From Gammaproteobacteria bacterium (GTDB lineage: Bacteria > Pseudomonadota > Gammaproteobacteria > Granulosicoccales > Granulosicoccaceae), in the NCBI GenBank assembly GCA_020444765.1, contig JAGRHW010000163.1, forward strand, positions 1 through 7,710: a stretch of 7,710 nucleotides of DNA. The letters are read 5' to 3'. Position 1 is the first letter of the stretch. Each line of letters opens with the position of its first letter. Made by a program: the position numbers and the translations under genes. The notes under the pieces are model-generated. The model was not told the DNA's origin. It made no database searches and saw nothing but the letters and a program-made list of their open reading frames with translations. Positions 1 to 6,569 of this stretch are shown piece after piece.

Positions 1-218
1 AGCAGTCCGGGGCGGGGTTTGCCATCGAACCGGAAAATGCCGCGCAGCTCGCGGAAAAGGTGAGCTTGCTTTACAATGACAGAGATTTGTACGCATCTGC
101 TGCGGAACAGGGGCGGCGTTTTGTTGCGGAGCATTATGATCGTAGCCGCCTGGCGGCAAAATTCCTTTCAGTCATTGAAAGCCTGCTTAGCGAAAAGAAG
201 CAAAGCTCTGCCGGATGA
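1..218 (+). CDS. GT4-type glycosyltransferase, C-terminal end (5' truncated by window)
   Basis: The reading frame is open from the window edge (first full codon at 3) to TGA at 216-218, giving 71 residues. It begins QSGAGFAIEPEN, which matches the nucleotide-sugar-binding end of GT4-family GT-B glycosyltransferases (pattern SGAG-hydrophobic-EPE-N). An amphipathic helix follows (LAEKVSLLYNDRDLY), then the usual closing block with RRFVAEHYDR and a final helix ending in a charged tail. The C-terminal domain of such enzymes binds the sugar nucleotide donor, and the enzyme would add one sugar to the lipid-linked repeat unit at the cytoplasmic membrane face. The style is reminiscent of WbuB/WcaI-like transferases, but the acceptor domain and the catalytic E-x7-E region lie outside the window, so donor and linkage cannot be assigned. 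It ends 37 bases before the epimerase gene and reads in the same direction, consistent with one operon. Confidence 0.82.
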   Translation, partial: QSGAGFAIEPENAAQLAEKVSLLYNDRDLYASAAEQGRRFVAEHYDRSRLAAKFLSVIESLLSEKKQSSAG

Positions 219-255
219 ACAGCACACCGGGCAGGAACCTCGGGATTAACTGTAC

Positions 256-1359
256 GTGAGAAAAAAACTACTCTATCTGGTCGCAGGCGCGCGGCCGAAC
301 TTCATGAAAATCGCGCCGATCGTCCGCCAGCTTCAGCAGCGCAGTGAGGAGTTCGATTTCCGGATCGTGCATACCGGCCAGCATTATGACTCCGGTATGA
401 GTGGCGTGTTCTTCCAGGAGTTGCAAATACCCGAACCGGATTTTCATCTTGAAGTGGGCGGCGGCACCCATGCCGAACAGACTGCCAGGATTCTCACCCG
501 TTTCGAGGCGGTCTGCCTGGAAAACCGCCCGGATATCGTGCTGGTGGTCGGCGATGTCAATTCCACCATGGCCTGCGCGATCGTTGCGAAAAAACTGCAT
601 ATCGAGCTGGCCCATGTCGAAGCCGGCCTGCGCAGCGGCGACCGCGATATGCCGGAGGAAATCAACCGCCTGGTCACCGATGCGATCACCGATCACTTTT
701 TCGTCACCGAACAGAGCGGACTCGATCATCTGCGCCGCGAAGGGCACGACGAGAAAGCCATCCACTTTGTCGGGCATGTGATGATCGACAATCTGTTCAA
801 TCAGATCGAGCGCATCGACAGCGGCGATTTCAAGCCTGAGCTGTCGGCCACGATCAAACAGGATTTGCCGGAATACGCGGTCACGACATTGCACAGGCCG
901 GCCAATGTCGACCAGCGCGAGCAGCTGACGACGCTGGTCGACATTCTGGCAGGCGTGGCACAGAAAATACCGCTGGTTTTCCCGGTGCATCCCCGAACCC
1001 GCAACAATCTGGAAAAATTCGGCCTGACGCTGGACGATAAAATCATCCAGCTCGAACCTTTGCCTTATATGGAGTTTCTGAATCTGTTCCGACATGCCCG
1101 TTTTGTCCTGACCGATAGTGGAGGGCTGCAGGAGGAGACCACCGCGCTCGGGATTCCCTGTATCACGTTGCGGGACAGCACCGAAAGACCGATCACGGTC
1201 AGCGAAGGCAGTAACCTGCTGGCGCCGCTGCAGCAAGACGTGGTGCTGTCGGAAGTTGACAGGATTCTTGCCGGCAAGGGCAAGACCGGGCGCATTCCGA
1301 AGTTTTGGGACGGCCAGTCTTCGGCGCGAATTCTGGACGTTCTGCAAGGTAGTTGCTGA
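256..1359 (+). CDS. wecB: UDP-N-acetylglucosamine 2-epimerase (non-hydrolysing), WecB type
   Basis: This 367-residue protein has the usual length for the non-hydrolysing epimerase that interconverts UDP-GlcNAc and UDP-ManNAc (EC 5.1.3.14) in the cytosol. Landmarks in order are GARPNFMKIAP at about 11-21, HTGQHYD at 39-45, GDVNST at 99-104 (D100), HVEAGLRS at 120-127 (E122), MPEEINR at 132-138, TLHRPAN at 211-217 (H213), HPRT at 245-248, and DSGGLQEE at 287-294 followed by RDSTERPIT. The family's acidic and histidine active-site positions are therefore all present. The GTG start at 256 is chosen because an in-frame TAA lies at 247-249 and the next in-frame ATG (304) would cut away the GARPNF loop; no strong Shine-Dalgarno is visible. 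GARPNFMK replaces the GTRPE loop of E. coli WecB, as in a common subgroup. UDP-ManNAc could be used directly or oxidised to ManNAcA by a dehydrogenase not in this window. A paralogous role on a 6-deoxy sugar nucleotide (FnlC type) is less likely. Confidence 0.93.
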   Translation: MRKKLLYLVAGARPNFMKIAPIVRQLQQRSEEFDFRIVHTGQHYDSGMSGVFFQELQIPEPDFHLEVGGGTHAEQTARILTRFEAVCLENRPDIVLVVGDVNSTMACAIVAKKLHIELAHVEAGLRSGDRDMPEEINRLVTDAITDHFFVTEQSGLDHLRREGHDEKAIHFVGHVMIDNLFNQIERIDSGDFKPELSATIKQDLPEYAVTTLHRPANVDQREQLTTLVDILAGVAQKIPLVFPVHPRTRNNLEKFGLTLDDKIIQLEPLPYMEFLNLFRHARFVLTDSGGLQEETTALGIPCITLRDSTERPITVSEGSNLLAPLQQDVVLSEVDRILAGKGKTGRIPKFWDGQSSARILDVLQGSC

Positions 1360-1387
1360 GTCAATCCGGTAAACTTGCCGGTTTGAC
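1360..1387 (+). repeat. Inverted repeat between wecB and the flippase gene
   Basis: GTCAATCCGG at 1360-1369 and CCGGTTTGAC at 1378-1387 are reverse complements except for one base, with an 8-base loop. The first arm starts directly after the wecB stop codon. The hairpin is not followed by a T-run (the next bases are CAGAGCCCTG), so it does not look like a standard intrinsic terminator. It may be an mRNA processing or stabilising stem-loop, a leaky attenuator, or chance. Confidence 0.45.
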
Positions 1388-1410
1388 CAGAGCCCTGTCG
1401 ATTCTCCCGC

Positions 1411-2655
1411 ATGACCGTTCTTAAACGCCTGCAATCGCTGACCACGCTCGATGCCGAGATGCTCAGCGGCACAGCCTGGATGACGATGTCCTACGGGATC
1501 AAGTTGTCCCTGCAACTGGTCAGCTTCGTCCTGCTGGCGCGAACGCTCGGCCCCGAATCGTTCGGTATCTACATGGCGATCCTGTCGTTCGCGGTTCTGC
1601 TGGAACCGTTTTTCGACCTTGGCGCCTACAACCTGGTGGTCAGGGATATCACCAAACACGGCAATTCGGCGCGCGCGGTCGGCGACTCGGTGGCTCTGTC
1701 CTTACTGGTTTTACCGGTTGGCGTACTGGTTCTGTATCTCGGCTACGTCTTCCTGTTCCCGACTCAGTTGCTGATCTCGGTCGTCGAGGTCGGGCTGTCG
1801 CAGTTTATCGGTGGTCGTGCCGTCAGCATCGCGCTCGGTGTCAATATCGCCCATGGCACGATATCCCGCAACGCCGTGCTGGAAATCGTCAACGGTGCGA
1901 TCCGTTTGCTGGTGGTTGTTCTGCTGATCGTCTCCGAGGGCGATCTGACCACCTGGATACATCTGCAGCTGGCCGGCAACTGCCTGATGGCGGTGCTGGT
2001 TTTTGTCTGGTTGCAGCTTAATTTCGGATTGGGTGTATCCGGTATTGCCGGTATCCGGGAGCGATTCACCGACGGTGTTCATTTCGCCATCGGCAATGCC
2101 GCGCGTAATCTCAACACCGAACTCGATAAGGTCATGATCTACGAGTTCTCCTCGGTTGCGGGTACCGGTATCTACGCGGCCGCCGCACGTTTTGCAGTAC
2201 TCAGTTGCGTGCCGGTCAATGCTCTGCTGTCGACGGTTTATCGGCATTTTTTCATCGAGGGCGAAAAAGGTTATGCTTTTTCCCGGCGCTATGCGCGCAG
2301 TCTGATCCCGATGACCGCGGGATACGGGGCGTTTGCCAGTCTCGCGCTGTGGGTGGGGGCGGATCTGATTATCTTTTTGCTCGGTGACGGCTATGTTGAA
2401 TCGGGCGAGGCCTTGCGCCTGCTGGCCTTCTTTCCGTTTATCCAGTCGGTGACCCTGCCATACGCCGACGCCCTGACCGGTGCGGGGCTGCAAAACATCC
2501 GCAGCCGTGGAATGATCCTGACGATGATCATCAATCTGACGCTCAATCTCGCGCTTATCCCGGTTTTTGGCTGGCACGGGGCGATTTTCGCGACCTTGAT
2601 TTCGCAATCGACACTGATGTTGTTCGTGGTGTTTTACGCCAGACGCTACCTGTGA
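1411..2655 (+). CDS. wzx: Wzx-like oligosaccharide flippase (MOP superfamily)
   Basis: The 414-residue protein is strongly hydrophobic along its length, with about twelve candidate membrane spans (roughly 28-43, 52-72, 94-115, 122-147, 160-175, 188-204, 225-245, 252-275, 300-324, 336-352, 366-384 and 387-410). The N-terminal block LLARTLGPESFGIYMAILS and the central LNTELDKVMI...GTGIYAAAARF are typical of the polysaccharide biosynthesis / MATE-like transporters. Members move undecaprenyl-diphosphate-linked repeat units from the cytoplasmic to the periplasmic face of the inner membrane. The ATG at 1411 follows an in-frame TGA at 1384-1386; there is no clear Shine-Dalgarno, so initiation may depend on translation of the upstream gene. 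It lies 51 bases after wecB and 7 bases before the amidotransferase gene. Flippase and Wzy-like polymerase in one cluster indicate the Wzx/Wzy route rather than ABC export. The symbol is by role; Wzx sequences diverge too much to infer the substrate. Confidence 0.88.
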   Translation: MTVLKRLQSLTTLDAEMLSGTAWMTMSYGIKLSLQLVSFVLLARTLGPESFGIYMAILSFAVLLEPFFDLGAYNLVVRDITKHGNSARAVGDSVALSLLVLPVGVLVLYLGYVFLFPTQLLISVVEVGLSQFIGGRAVSIALGVNIAHGTISRNAVLEIVNGAIRLLVVVLLIVSEGDLTTWIHLQLAGNCLMAVLVFVWLQLNFGLGVSGIAGIRERFTDGVHFAIGNAARNLNTELDKVMIYEFSSVAGTGIYAAAARFAVLSCVPVNALLSTVYRHFFIEGEKGYAFSRRYARSLIPMTAGYGAFASLALWVGADLIIFLLGDGYVESGEALRLLAFFPFIQSVTLPYADALTGAGLQNIRSRGMILTMIINLTLNLALIPVFGWHGAIFATLISQSTLMLFVVFYARRYL

Positions 2656-2662
2656 GCCAATT

Positions 2663-4558
2663 ATGTGCGGAATAGCCGGACTCTGGAACTTCAAACGCGC
2701 CGAGCGGGCGGATGCCGGACAACTGCGCGCGATGTGCCGGGCCTTGCAGCATCGTGGTCCGGACGGCGAGGGTGTAGAAATACTGGGTGACGTCGGCCTC
2801 GGTCACCGCCGGTTGTCGATTATCGATCTGGCCGGTGGCGCGCAGCCGATGTCGGACAGTGACGGCAAGGTCTGGGTTACGTTCAATGGTGAAATCTATA
2901 ATTTCGCCGCTTTGCGCCGAGAGTTCGAGGCCGACGGCGTGGTGTTCCGTACTCGAAGTGACACGGAAGTCATCCCTTATTGTTATCTGAAATACGGCGA
3001 CGGCTTTGCCAGTAAACTCGAAGGCATGTTTGCCATCGCGCTGTGGGATCGTCGCCGCGAGCGTCTGTTGCTGACGCGCGATCGTATGGGCAAAAAACCG
3101 CTGTTGTATTTCAAGGGCTCACACGGACTGGTTTTCGCTTCCGAGATACAGGCGCTGGCCAAACACCCCGATTTTAACGGGCAAATCGACCCGCAAGGAC
3201 TGGATGCTTATCTGACGCTCGGTTATGTGCCGCACACGGCCAGTATTTTCAAGGGTATAAAAAAAGTTGCGCCGGCAAACACAATCATCATCGACCGGCA
3301 GGGCACGGAACAGGCCTTGTGTTATTGGTCTATCGATACGCACAAGCGCAGCGTGGCGACTTTTGACGAAGCCAAACAACAATTGAAGTCCTTATTGCGC
3401 GACAGCGTCGAAAAGCGCCTGGTTGCGGATGTGCCGCTTGGTGCCTTTCTCAGCGGCGGAACCGACTCAAGCCTGATTGCCGCCATTGCCAGCGAGACGG
3501 CTTCGACCAAGCTGCAGACGTTCTGTATCGGTTTCGATGAACAGGCTTTCGATGAACGCGATGACGCCCGCGCGGTTGCGGATATTCTCGGTACCGATCA
3601 TCACGAGGCGGTGGTGCAATTCGATGCCATTGATAGCCTGCCGCGACTCCAGCGGCATGTAGGTGAACCGTTCGCCGATGCGTCGGTCATCCCGACGTTT
3701 TATCTGTGCCAGCAACTGCGCAAGGATGTCACCGTGGCGATCAGCGGTGATGGTGGTGACGAGCTTTTTCTGGGCTATCGCCGTTATCATCGGTTACTGA
3801 CCCGGCATCGTCTGCATAGGCTGATCAAGCACCTGCCGGTGGCCGGCGGCATGCTCGGCAAAGCATCGCGCAACAGAGAGCAGCGTCGCCGCGGCCGGTT
3901 CGGGCGGTTTTTGAATCTGCTGGAGGACGCCGGGCTGCATGACTATGAACAATTTGCCCTCAGCAGTTCGCAATTTGCCGGTCAGGAGCGACGTTCTCTC
4001 TACAATGCCGACCTGCGGGAACAGCTGGCCGGGCAGGCACCTGCGCTGCAGAGGATAGAGCGTTTGTTCGACAGCGTGGCCGCCTGTGATTTTGCTGAAC
4101 AGATCGGGCTTGTCGATCAAAAACTTTATATGGTCGATGATATTCTGACCAAGGTTGATATTGCCAGCATGGCCGCCAGTCTCGAGGTTCGTGCGCCCTT
4201 ACTGGATCACCACATCGTGGAATTTGCCGCGGCGTTACCGGTTTCCTATAAAATAGACAAAAATCGCGGCAAAATACTGCTGAAATCCGTGCTTGCGGAC
4301 TATATTCCGCAAGCGCTGGTCGACAAACCCAAGCAGGGTTTCGGCGTGCCGGTCGCCGACTGGATGCGAACCAGTATGCGGGAAATGACAAAAGAGTTGC
4401 TTTTGCAGAGAAATGGATTTATCCAGAAACACTTCGAGGGGAAAAAAATCAACGACTTGTTCAGCGCCGACAATAACGGACGATTGCGTCACCCGGATCA
4501 GTTGTGGACGATGGTATGTCTGGGCGTGTGGGCGGAGCAGGCAGGTTTGAACGATTAA
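2663..4558 (+). CDS. asnB: AsnB-type glutamine amidotransferase (asparagine synthetase family)
   Basis: This 631-residue protein has the two-domain layout of glutamine-dependent asparagine synthetases. The N-terminal class II glutaminase domain has the nucleophile Cys2 (MCGIAG), QHRGPD at 29-34, GHRRLSI at 47-53, NGEIYN at 75-80 and SDTEV at 99-103. The C-terminal synthetase domain has the ATP-pyrophosphatase loop SGGTDSS at 264-270, GDGGDELF at 362-369, and the later block with VDDILTKVDIASMA, LEVRAPLLDH and KQGFGVP. All key residues appear intact. The enzyme hydrolyses glutamine, channels ammonia and amidates an ATP-activated carboxylate. In polysaccharide loci such proteins are thought to amidate uronic acids (the WbpS type) or accompany exosortase-linked exopolysaccharide clusters; the segment GYVPHTASIFKGIKK resembles the latter group. 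Free aspartate is a possible alternative substrate. The ATG at 2663 lies 7 bases after the flippase stop with GTGAG as a weak ribosome site, and it must be the start because Cys2 is needed for catalysis. The symbol denotes the family, not proven asparagine synthesis. Confidence 0.9.
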   Translation: MCGIAGLWNFKRAERADAGQLRAMCRALQHRGPDGEGVEILGDVGLGHRRLSIIDLAGGAQPMSDSDGKVWVTFNGEIYNFAALRREFEADGVVFRTRSDTEVIPYCYLKYGDGFASKLEGMFAIALWDRRRERLLLTRDRMGKKPLLYFKGSHGLVFASEIQALAKHPDFNGQIDPQGLDAYLTLGYVPHTASIFKGIKKVAPANTIIIDRQGTEQALCYWSIDTHKRSVATFDEAKQQLKSLLRDSVEKRLVADVPLGAFLSGGTDSSLIAAIASETASTKLQTFCIGFDEQAFDERDDARAVADILGTDHHEAVVQFDAIDSLPRLQRHVGEPFADASVIPTFYLCQQLRKDVTVAISGDGGDELFLGYRRYHRLLTRHRLHRLIKHLPVAGGMLGKASRNREQRRRGRFGRFLNLLEDAGLHDYEQFALSSSQFAGQERRSLYNADLREQLAGQAPALQRIERLFDSVAACDFAEQIGLVDQKLYMVDDILTKVDIASMAASLEVRAPLLDHHIVEFAAALPVSYKIDKNRGKILLKSVLADYIPQALVDKPKQGFGVPVADWMRTSMREMTKELLLQRNGFIQKHFEGKKINDLFSADNNGRLRHPDQLWTMVCLGVWAEQAGLND

Positions 4559-4572
4559 GAAGCGTCAAGACT

Positions 4573-5907
4573 ATGGATATCGAGTTATCTGAACAACTGT
4601 ATAAAAGACCGACTAAAAGCCTGGTTCTGATGGCCCTGGCCATAGCGACGATTCTATCGACGATGCTGCTCTCTTATATGGCGGGTGGTAATCTGGTCAA
4701 CATCGGTTTTGCCGGGGCGCTCACGCTGATGGCGCTTATTTACCTGGTTGTCGGGCGTCGTGAACTATGGATAAGCCCGGAAATCGTGATGGTCATGATC
4801 TGGCTGGCTTATTCGTTGATTCCGTCGTTGTTTGCCCCGGATCAGGAGCAGGCAATGTTTAAGATGATGACCATGATTCAGGTCTTGATCCTGTCGGTTG
4901 TTATCCTGCAGGTCTGTATCTGGCAGGGCAGTACCCGGATCTTTATCTGGACCTATATCCTGGCGGTTTGCGCCTCCTACATCATTACCTTTACACCTTT
5001 GAATGAACTGGTCGTCGAAGTCCAGGCCGAAGTTGAAGGCTCGGACAGCATGGTTCGTACTGCCAGTACACTCGGTAACGCCAACACCTTCGGTGTCGTT
5101 GCAGTACTGGCACAGGCTTTTGTGGTGATTTTGATTTCCATGAAATCCACCACGGCCAGGGAGCGCGTATTAGCGGTCGTTAGTTATTTTATCTTGGCAG
5201 GGGCGGTTATTAACAGTGGTTCGCGTACGGCGCTGGCCGGATCACTGCTGCTGACATTCGGTATGGCCTGGGTCTTCAGTCTGTGGAAAATCCACAAGCT
5301 TGGCAATGTTATAAAATGGCTGGTGATCATAGGGGCGCTTATTGGAGGATTGTATTATTTCCTCAAAGACGTGGAAGTGGTTCAGGAACGGTTTGACATC
5401 GTGGTGAGTGAGTCGAAAATAGAAATGAGGATGGCTGATTTCTTCGATCTCTTCACGAAGGATGAAGATGAGGAAATGATCGAACGATCGGGGGACAGTA
5501 TCGGTAATCGTCTCGGTCTTGCCAAAATGGCCTGGGATATCGTCAATGAGTATCCTTTTGGCGTCGGACTCGATAATTTCAAAATCTTTTCCGGTGTTTA
5601 CGCCCATTCGAATTATCTTGAATTGCTGGCCGACACCGGGTTTATAGGAACCTTCCTTTATTACCTGATTTATGTGCTGCTGGTGCTTAAACTGTTAAAA
5701 CTGTGGAGCCGGATCAAGGGATCCAATTTGCCAAAGGCGCTTATACTTGGTGTGTTTATCCTGTCGGTCATGGATATCGCCAACGTAAGTTACTATACCA
5801 AACCGGTATGGATATTTCTGATCATCATTATCGCAACTGCGGAACTGTTCCAGCGTCAGGCAGTCCTGATCAAACAGCGCCAAAATCATCGGGTTTTAAC
5901 TTCTTGA
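4573..5907 (+). CDS. O-antigen polymerase/ligase-like membrane protein (Wzy_C family)
   Basis: From ATG 4573 this is a 444-residue multispanning protein. Hydrophobic segments run at about 16-36, 43-60, 70-87, 100-117, 122-140, 172-190, 199-214, 220-238, 247-263, 358-376, 389-405 and 411-426. A large hydrophilic, acidic loop (about 265-345) contains FTKDEDEEMIERSGDS. GSRTALAG at 216-223 and the closing GVGLDNFK...AHSNYLELLADTGFIG at about 330-359 are hallmarks of the O-antigen ligase / Wzy_C family. These enzymes act in the periplasm on undecaprenyl-diphosphate-linked glycans, either polymerising repeat units (Wzy) or moving glycan to lipid A core or protein (WaaL/PglL). Next to a Wzx-like flippase, the polymerase role is more likely, but sequence alone does not separate the two. 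A longer frame opens at GTG 4504 inside asnB, but its first 23 residues are hydrophilic and look like asnB shadow; ATG 4573 lies 14 bases after the asnB stop with AAGAAG upstream. Confidence 0.85.
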   Translation: MDIELSEQLYKRPTKSLVLMALAIATILSTMLLSYMAGGNLVNIGFAGALTLMALIYLVVGRRELWISPEIVMVMIWLAYSLIPSLFAPDQEQAMFKMMTMIQVLILSVVILQVCIWQGSTRIFIWTYILAVCASYIITFTPLNELVVEVQAEVEGSDSMVRTASTLGNANTFGVVAVLAQAFVVILISMKSTTARERVLAVVSYFILAGAVINSGSRTALAGSLLLTFGMAWVFSLWKIHKLGNVIKWLVIIGALIGGLYYFLKDVEVVQERFDIVVSESKIEMRMADFFDLFTKDEDEEMIERSGDSIGNRLGLAKMAWDIVNEYPFGVGLDNFKIFSGVYAHSNYLELLADTGFIGTFLYYLIYVLLVLKLLKLWSRIKGSNLPKALILGVFILSVMDIANVSYYTKPVWIFLIIIIATAELFQRQAVLIKQRQNHRVLTS

Positions 5908-6569
5908 GCGGAGACATCGATTATTCGGCGATTATCAGCCGTTATGCCGATGCGGACGAAAAGCTTTTTATGTCCGTTGATGAAGCGCTTGTCCTGTCCC
6001 GGGAACTTGCGGAGCGGGTCAGGCAAAGCGGGTTCCGGCCGGAAAAAATAATCGGTGTTGCCAACGGTGCGTTGTTACCGGCTACCGTGGTAGCTGAATC
6101 GCTGGATCTGCCTCTGGAAATGGTAAGGGTTCGGCGTAAAGGCAGCACGATCAAAAAGAGGCTGGCAAAATTCGGCCTGGTCAGATCCGTTGTCAGTTTC
6201 CTGTACAAACTTCCCTTGACCCGTCCGTTGCTGCGTTTTGTGATGGATCGTTTCAGTCAGCTGGATACGACGAATCAGGATGAAAAAAACCGCGATGACA
6301 AGACGGGACATGTGCTGATTGTCGATGATGCAATCGAATCCGGCCAGACGATACAACACATCATCACCGGTCATCTGTCGGGGCAGACGACGCGGGTGCA
6401 TGTGGCCGTTCTCTCTTGGTCGGTAAATTACGCGGATAAAAAGGCCGAGATAAACCCGGACAGTTTTATATCAAAACGCATTCATCATTATCCCTGGTCG
6501 CAGAACAGCCCGCACCTTGAGACCTATCATCGCTGGTTGCGTGACCACGAGCTCGAGGAGTGGGCTTGA
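5904..6569 (+). CDS. Phosphoribosyltransferase-fold protein, candidate glycan phosphoribosyltransferase
   Basis: The 221-residue product has the classic 13-residue PRPP-binding motif VLIVDDAIESGQT at 137-149 (D141, D142, S146, G147, T149), preceded by a type I PRTase-like core: IIGVANGALLPA at 49-60, which fits the pyrophosphate loop, and LEMVRVRRKG at 71-80. Between them and the PRPP motif lies an insertion (about 81-120) rich in Lys/Arg and hydrophobic residues (FGLVRSVVSFLYKLPLTRP), which may bind the acceptor or the membrane. The end has KRIHHYPWSQ and an acidic helix. PRTases of this fold use PRPP to move phosphoribose onto an acceptor. Its place between the polymerase gene and a HAD phosphatase gene, inside a glycan cluster, argues against simple purine salvage and for phosphoribosylation of a glycan intermediate; this is inference. 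The start is uncertain: TTG 5904 gives a 4-base overlap with the previous stop, while ATG 5970 would give a protein 22 residues shorter. The upstream extension to 5703 is shadow of the membrane-protein gene. Confidence 0.78.
   Translation: MSGDIDYSAIISRYADADEKLFMSVDEALVLSRELAERVRQSGFRPEKIIGVANGALLPATVVAESLDLPLEMVRVRRKGSTIKKRLAKFGLVRSVVSFLYKLPLTRPLLRFVMDRFSQLDTTNQDEKNRDDKTGHVLIVDDAIESGQTIQHIITGHLSGQTTRVHVAVLSWSVNYADKKAEINPDSFISKRIHHYPWSQNSPHLETYHRWLRDHELEEWA
6555..6560 (+). promoter_or_regulatory. Shine-Dalgarno deciding the TTG start of the HAD gene
   Basis: GAGGAG lies 5 bases before TTG 6566. The other in-frame start, GTG 6560, shares its first base with the end of this motif and cannot use it, so the TTG is preferred. 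The site lies within the last codons of the phosphoribosyltransferase gene, which favours translational coupling. Confidence 0.65.

Noticed and set aside
219..255. Possible promoter or terminator in the gap before wecB
   Set aside because: Only 37 bases, with no T-run, no clear -35/-10 pair and only weak self-complementarity; it looks like a plain intra-operon spacer.
1383..1410. TTGACC at 1383-1388 as the -35 box of an internal promoter
   Set aside because: No plausible -10 hexamer lies at the right spacing in the GC-rich sequence before ATG 1411, and the TTGACC is part of the hairpin arm.
268..1659. Long minus-strand open frame of 463 codons opposite wecB and the start of the flippase gene
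   Set aside because: It lies fully antisense to a well-recognised epimerase gene, its product is rich in Gln, Arg, His and Asp with no recognisable motif, and long antisense frames are common opposite GC-rich coding sequence.
1711..2694. Minus-strand open frame of 327 codons opposite the flippase gene
   Set aside because: It is antisense to a clear membrane-protein gene, and its hydrophilic, low-complexity product (Gln/Arg/Asp-rich) is what the reverse reading of hydrophobic codons gives.
4504..4572. GTG start giving a 23-residue N-terminal extension of the Wzy-like protein
   Set aside because: The extension overlaps the asnB coding end, is not membrane-like, and ATG 4573 begins a more natural short cytoplasmic head before the first membrane span.
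5703..5903. Upstream extension of the PRTase frame beginning at 5703
   Set aside because: The stretch is the out-of-frame reading of the conserved C-terminal membrane part of the Wzy-like gene and adds 67 residues with no PRTase character.
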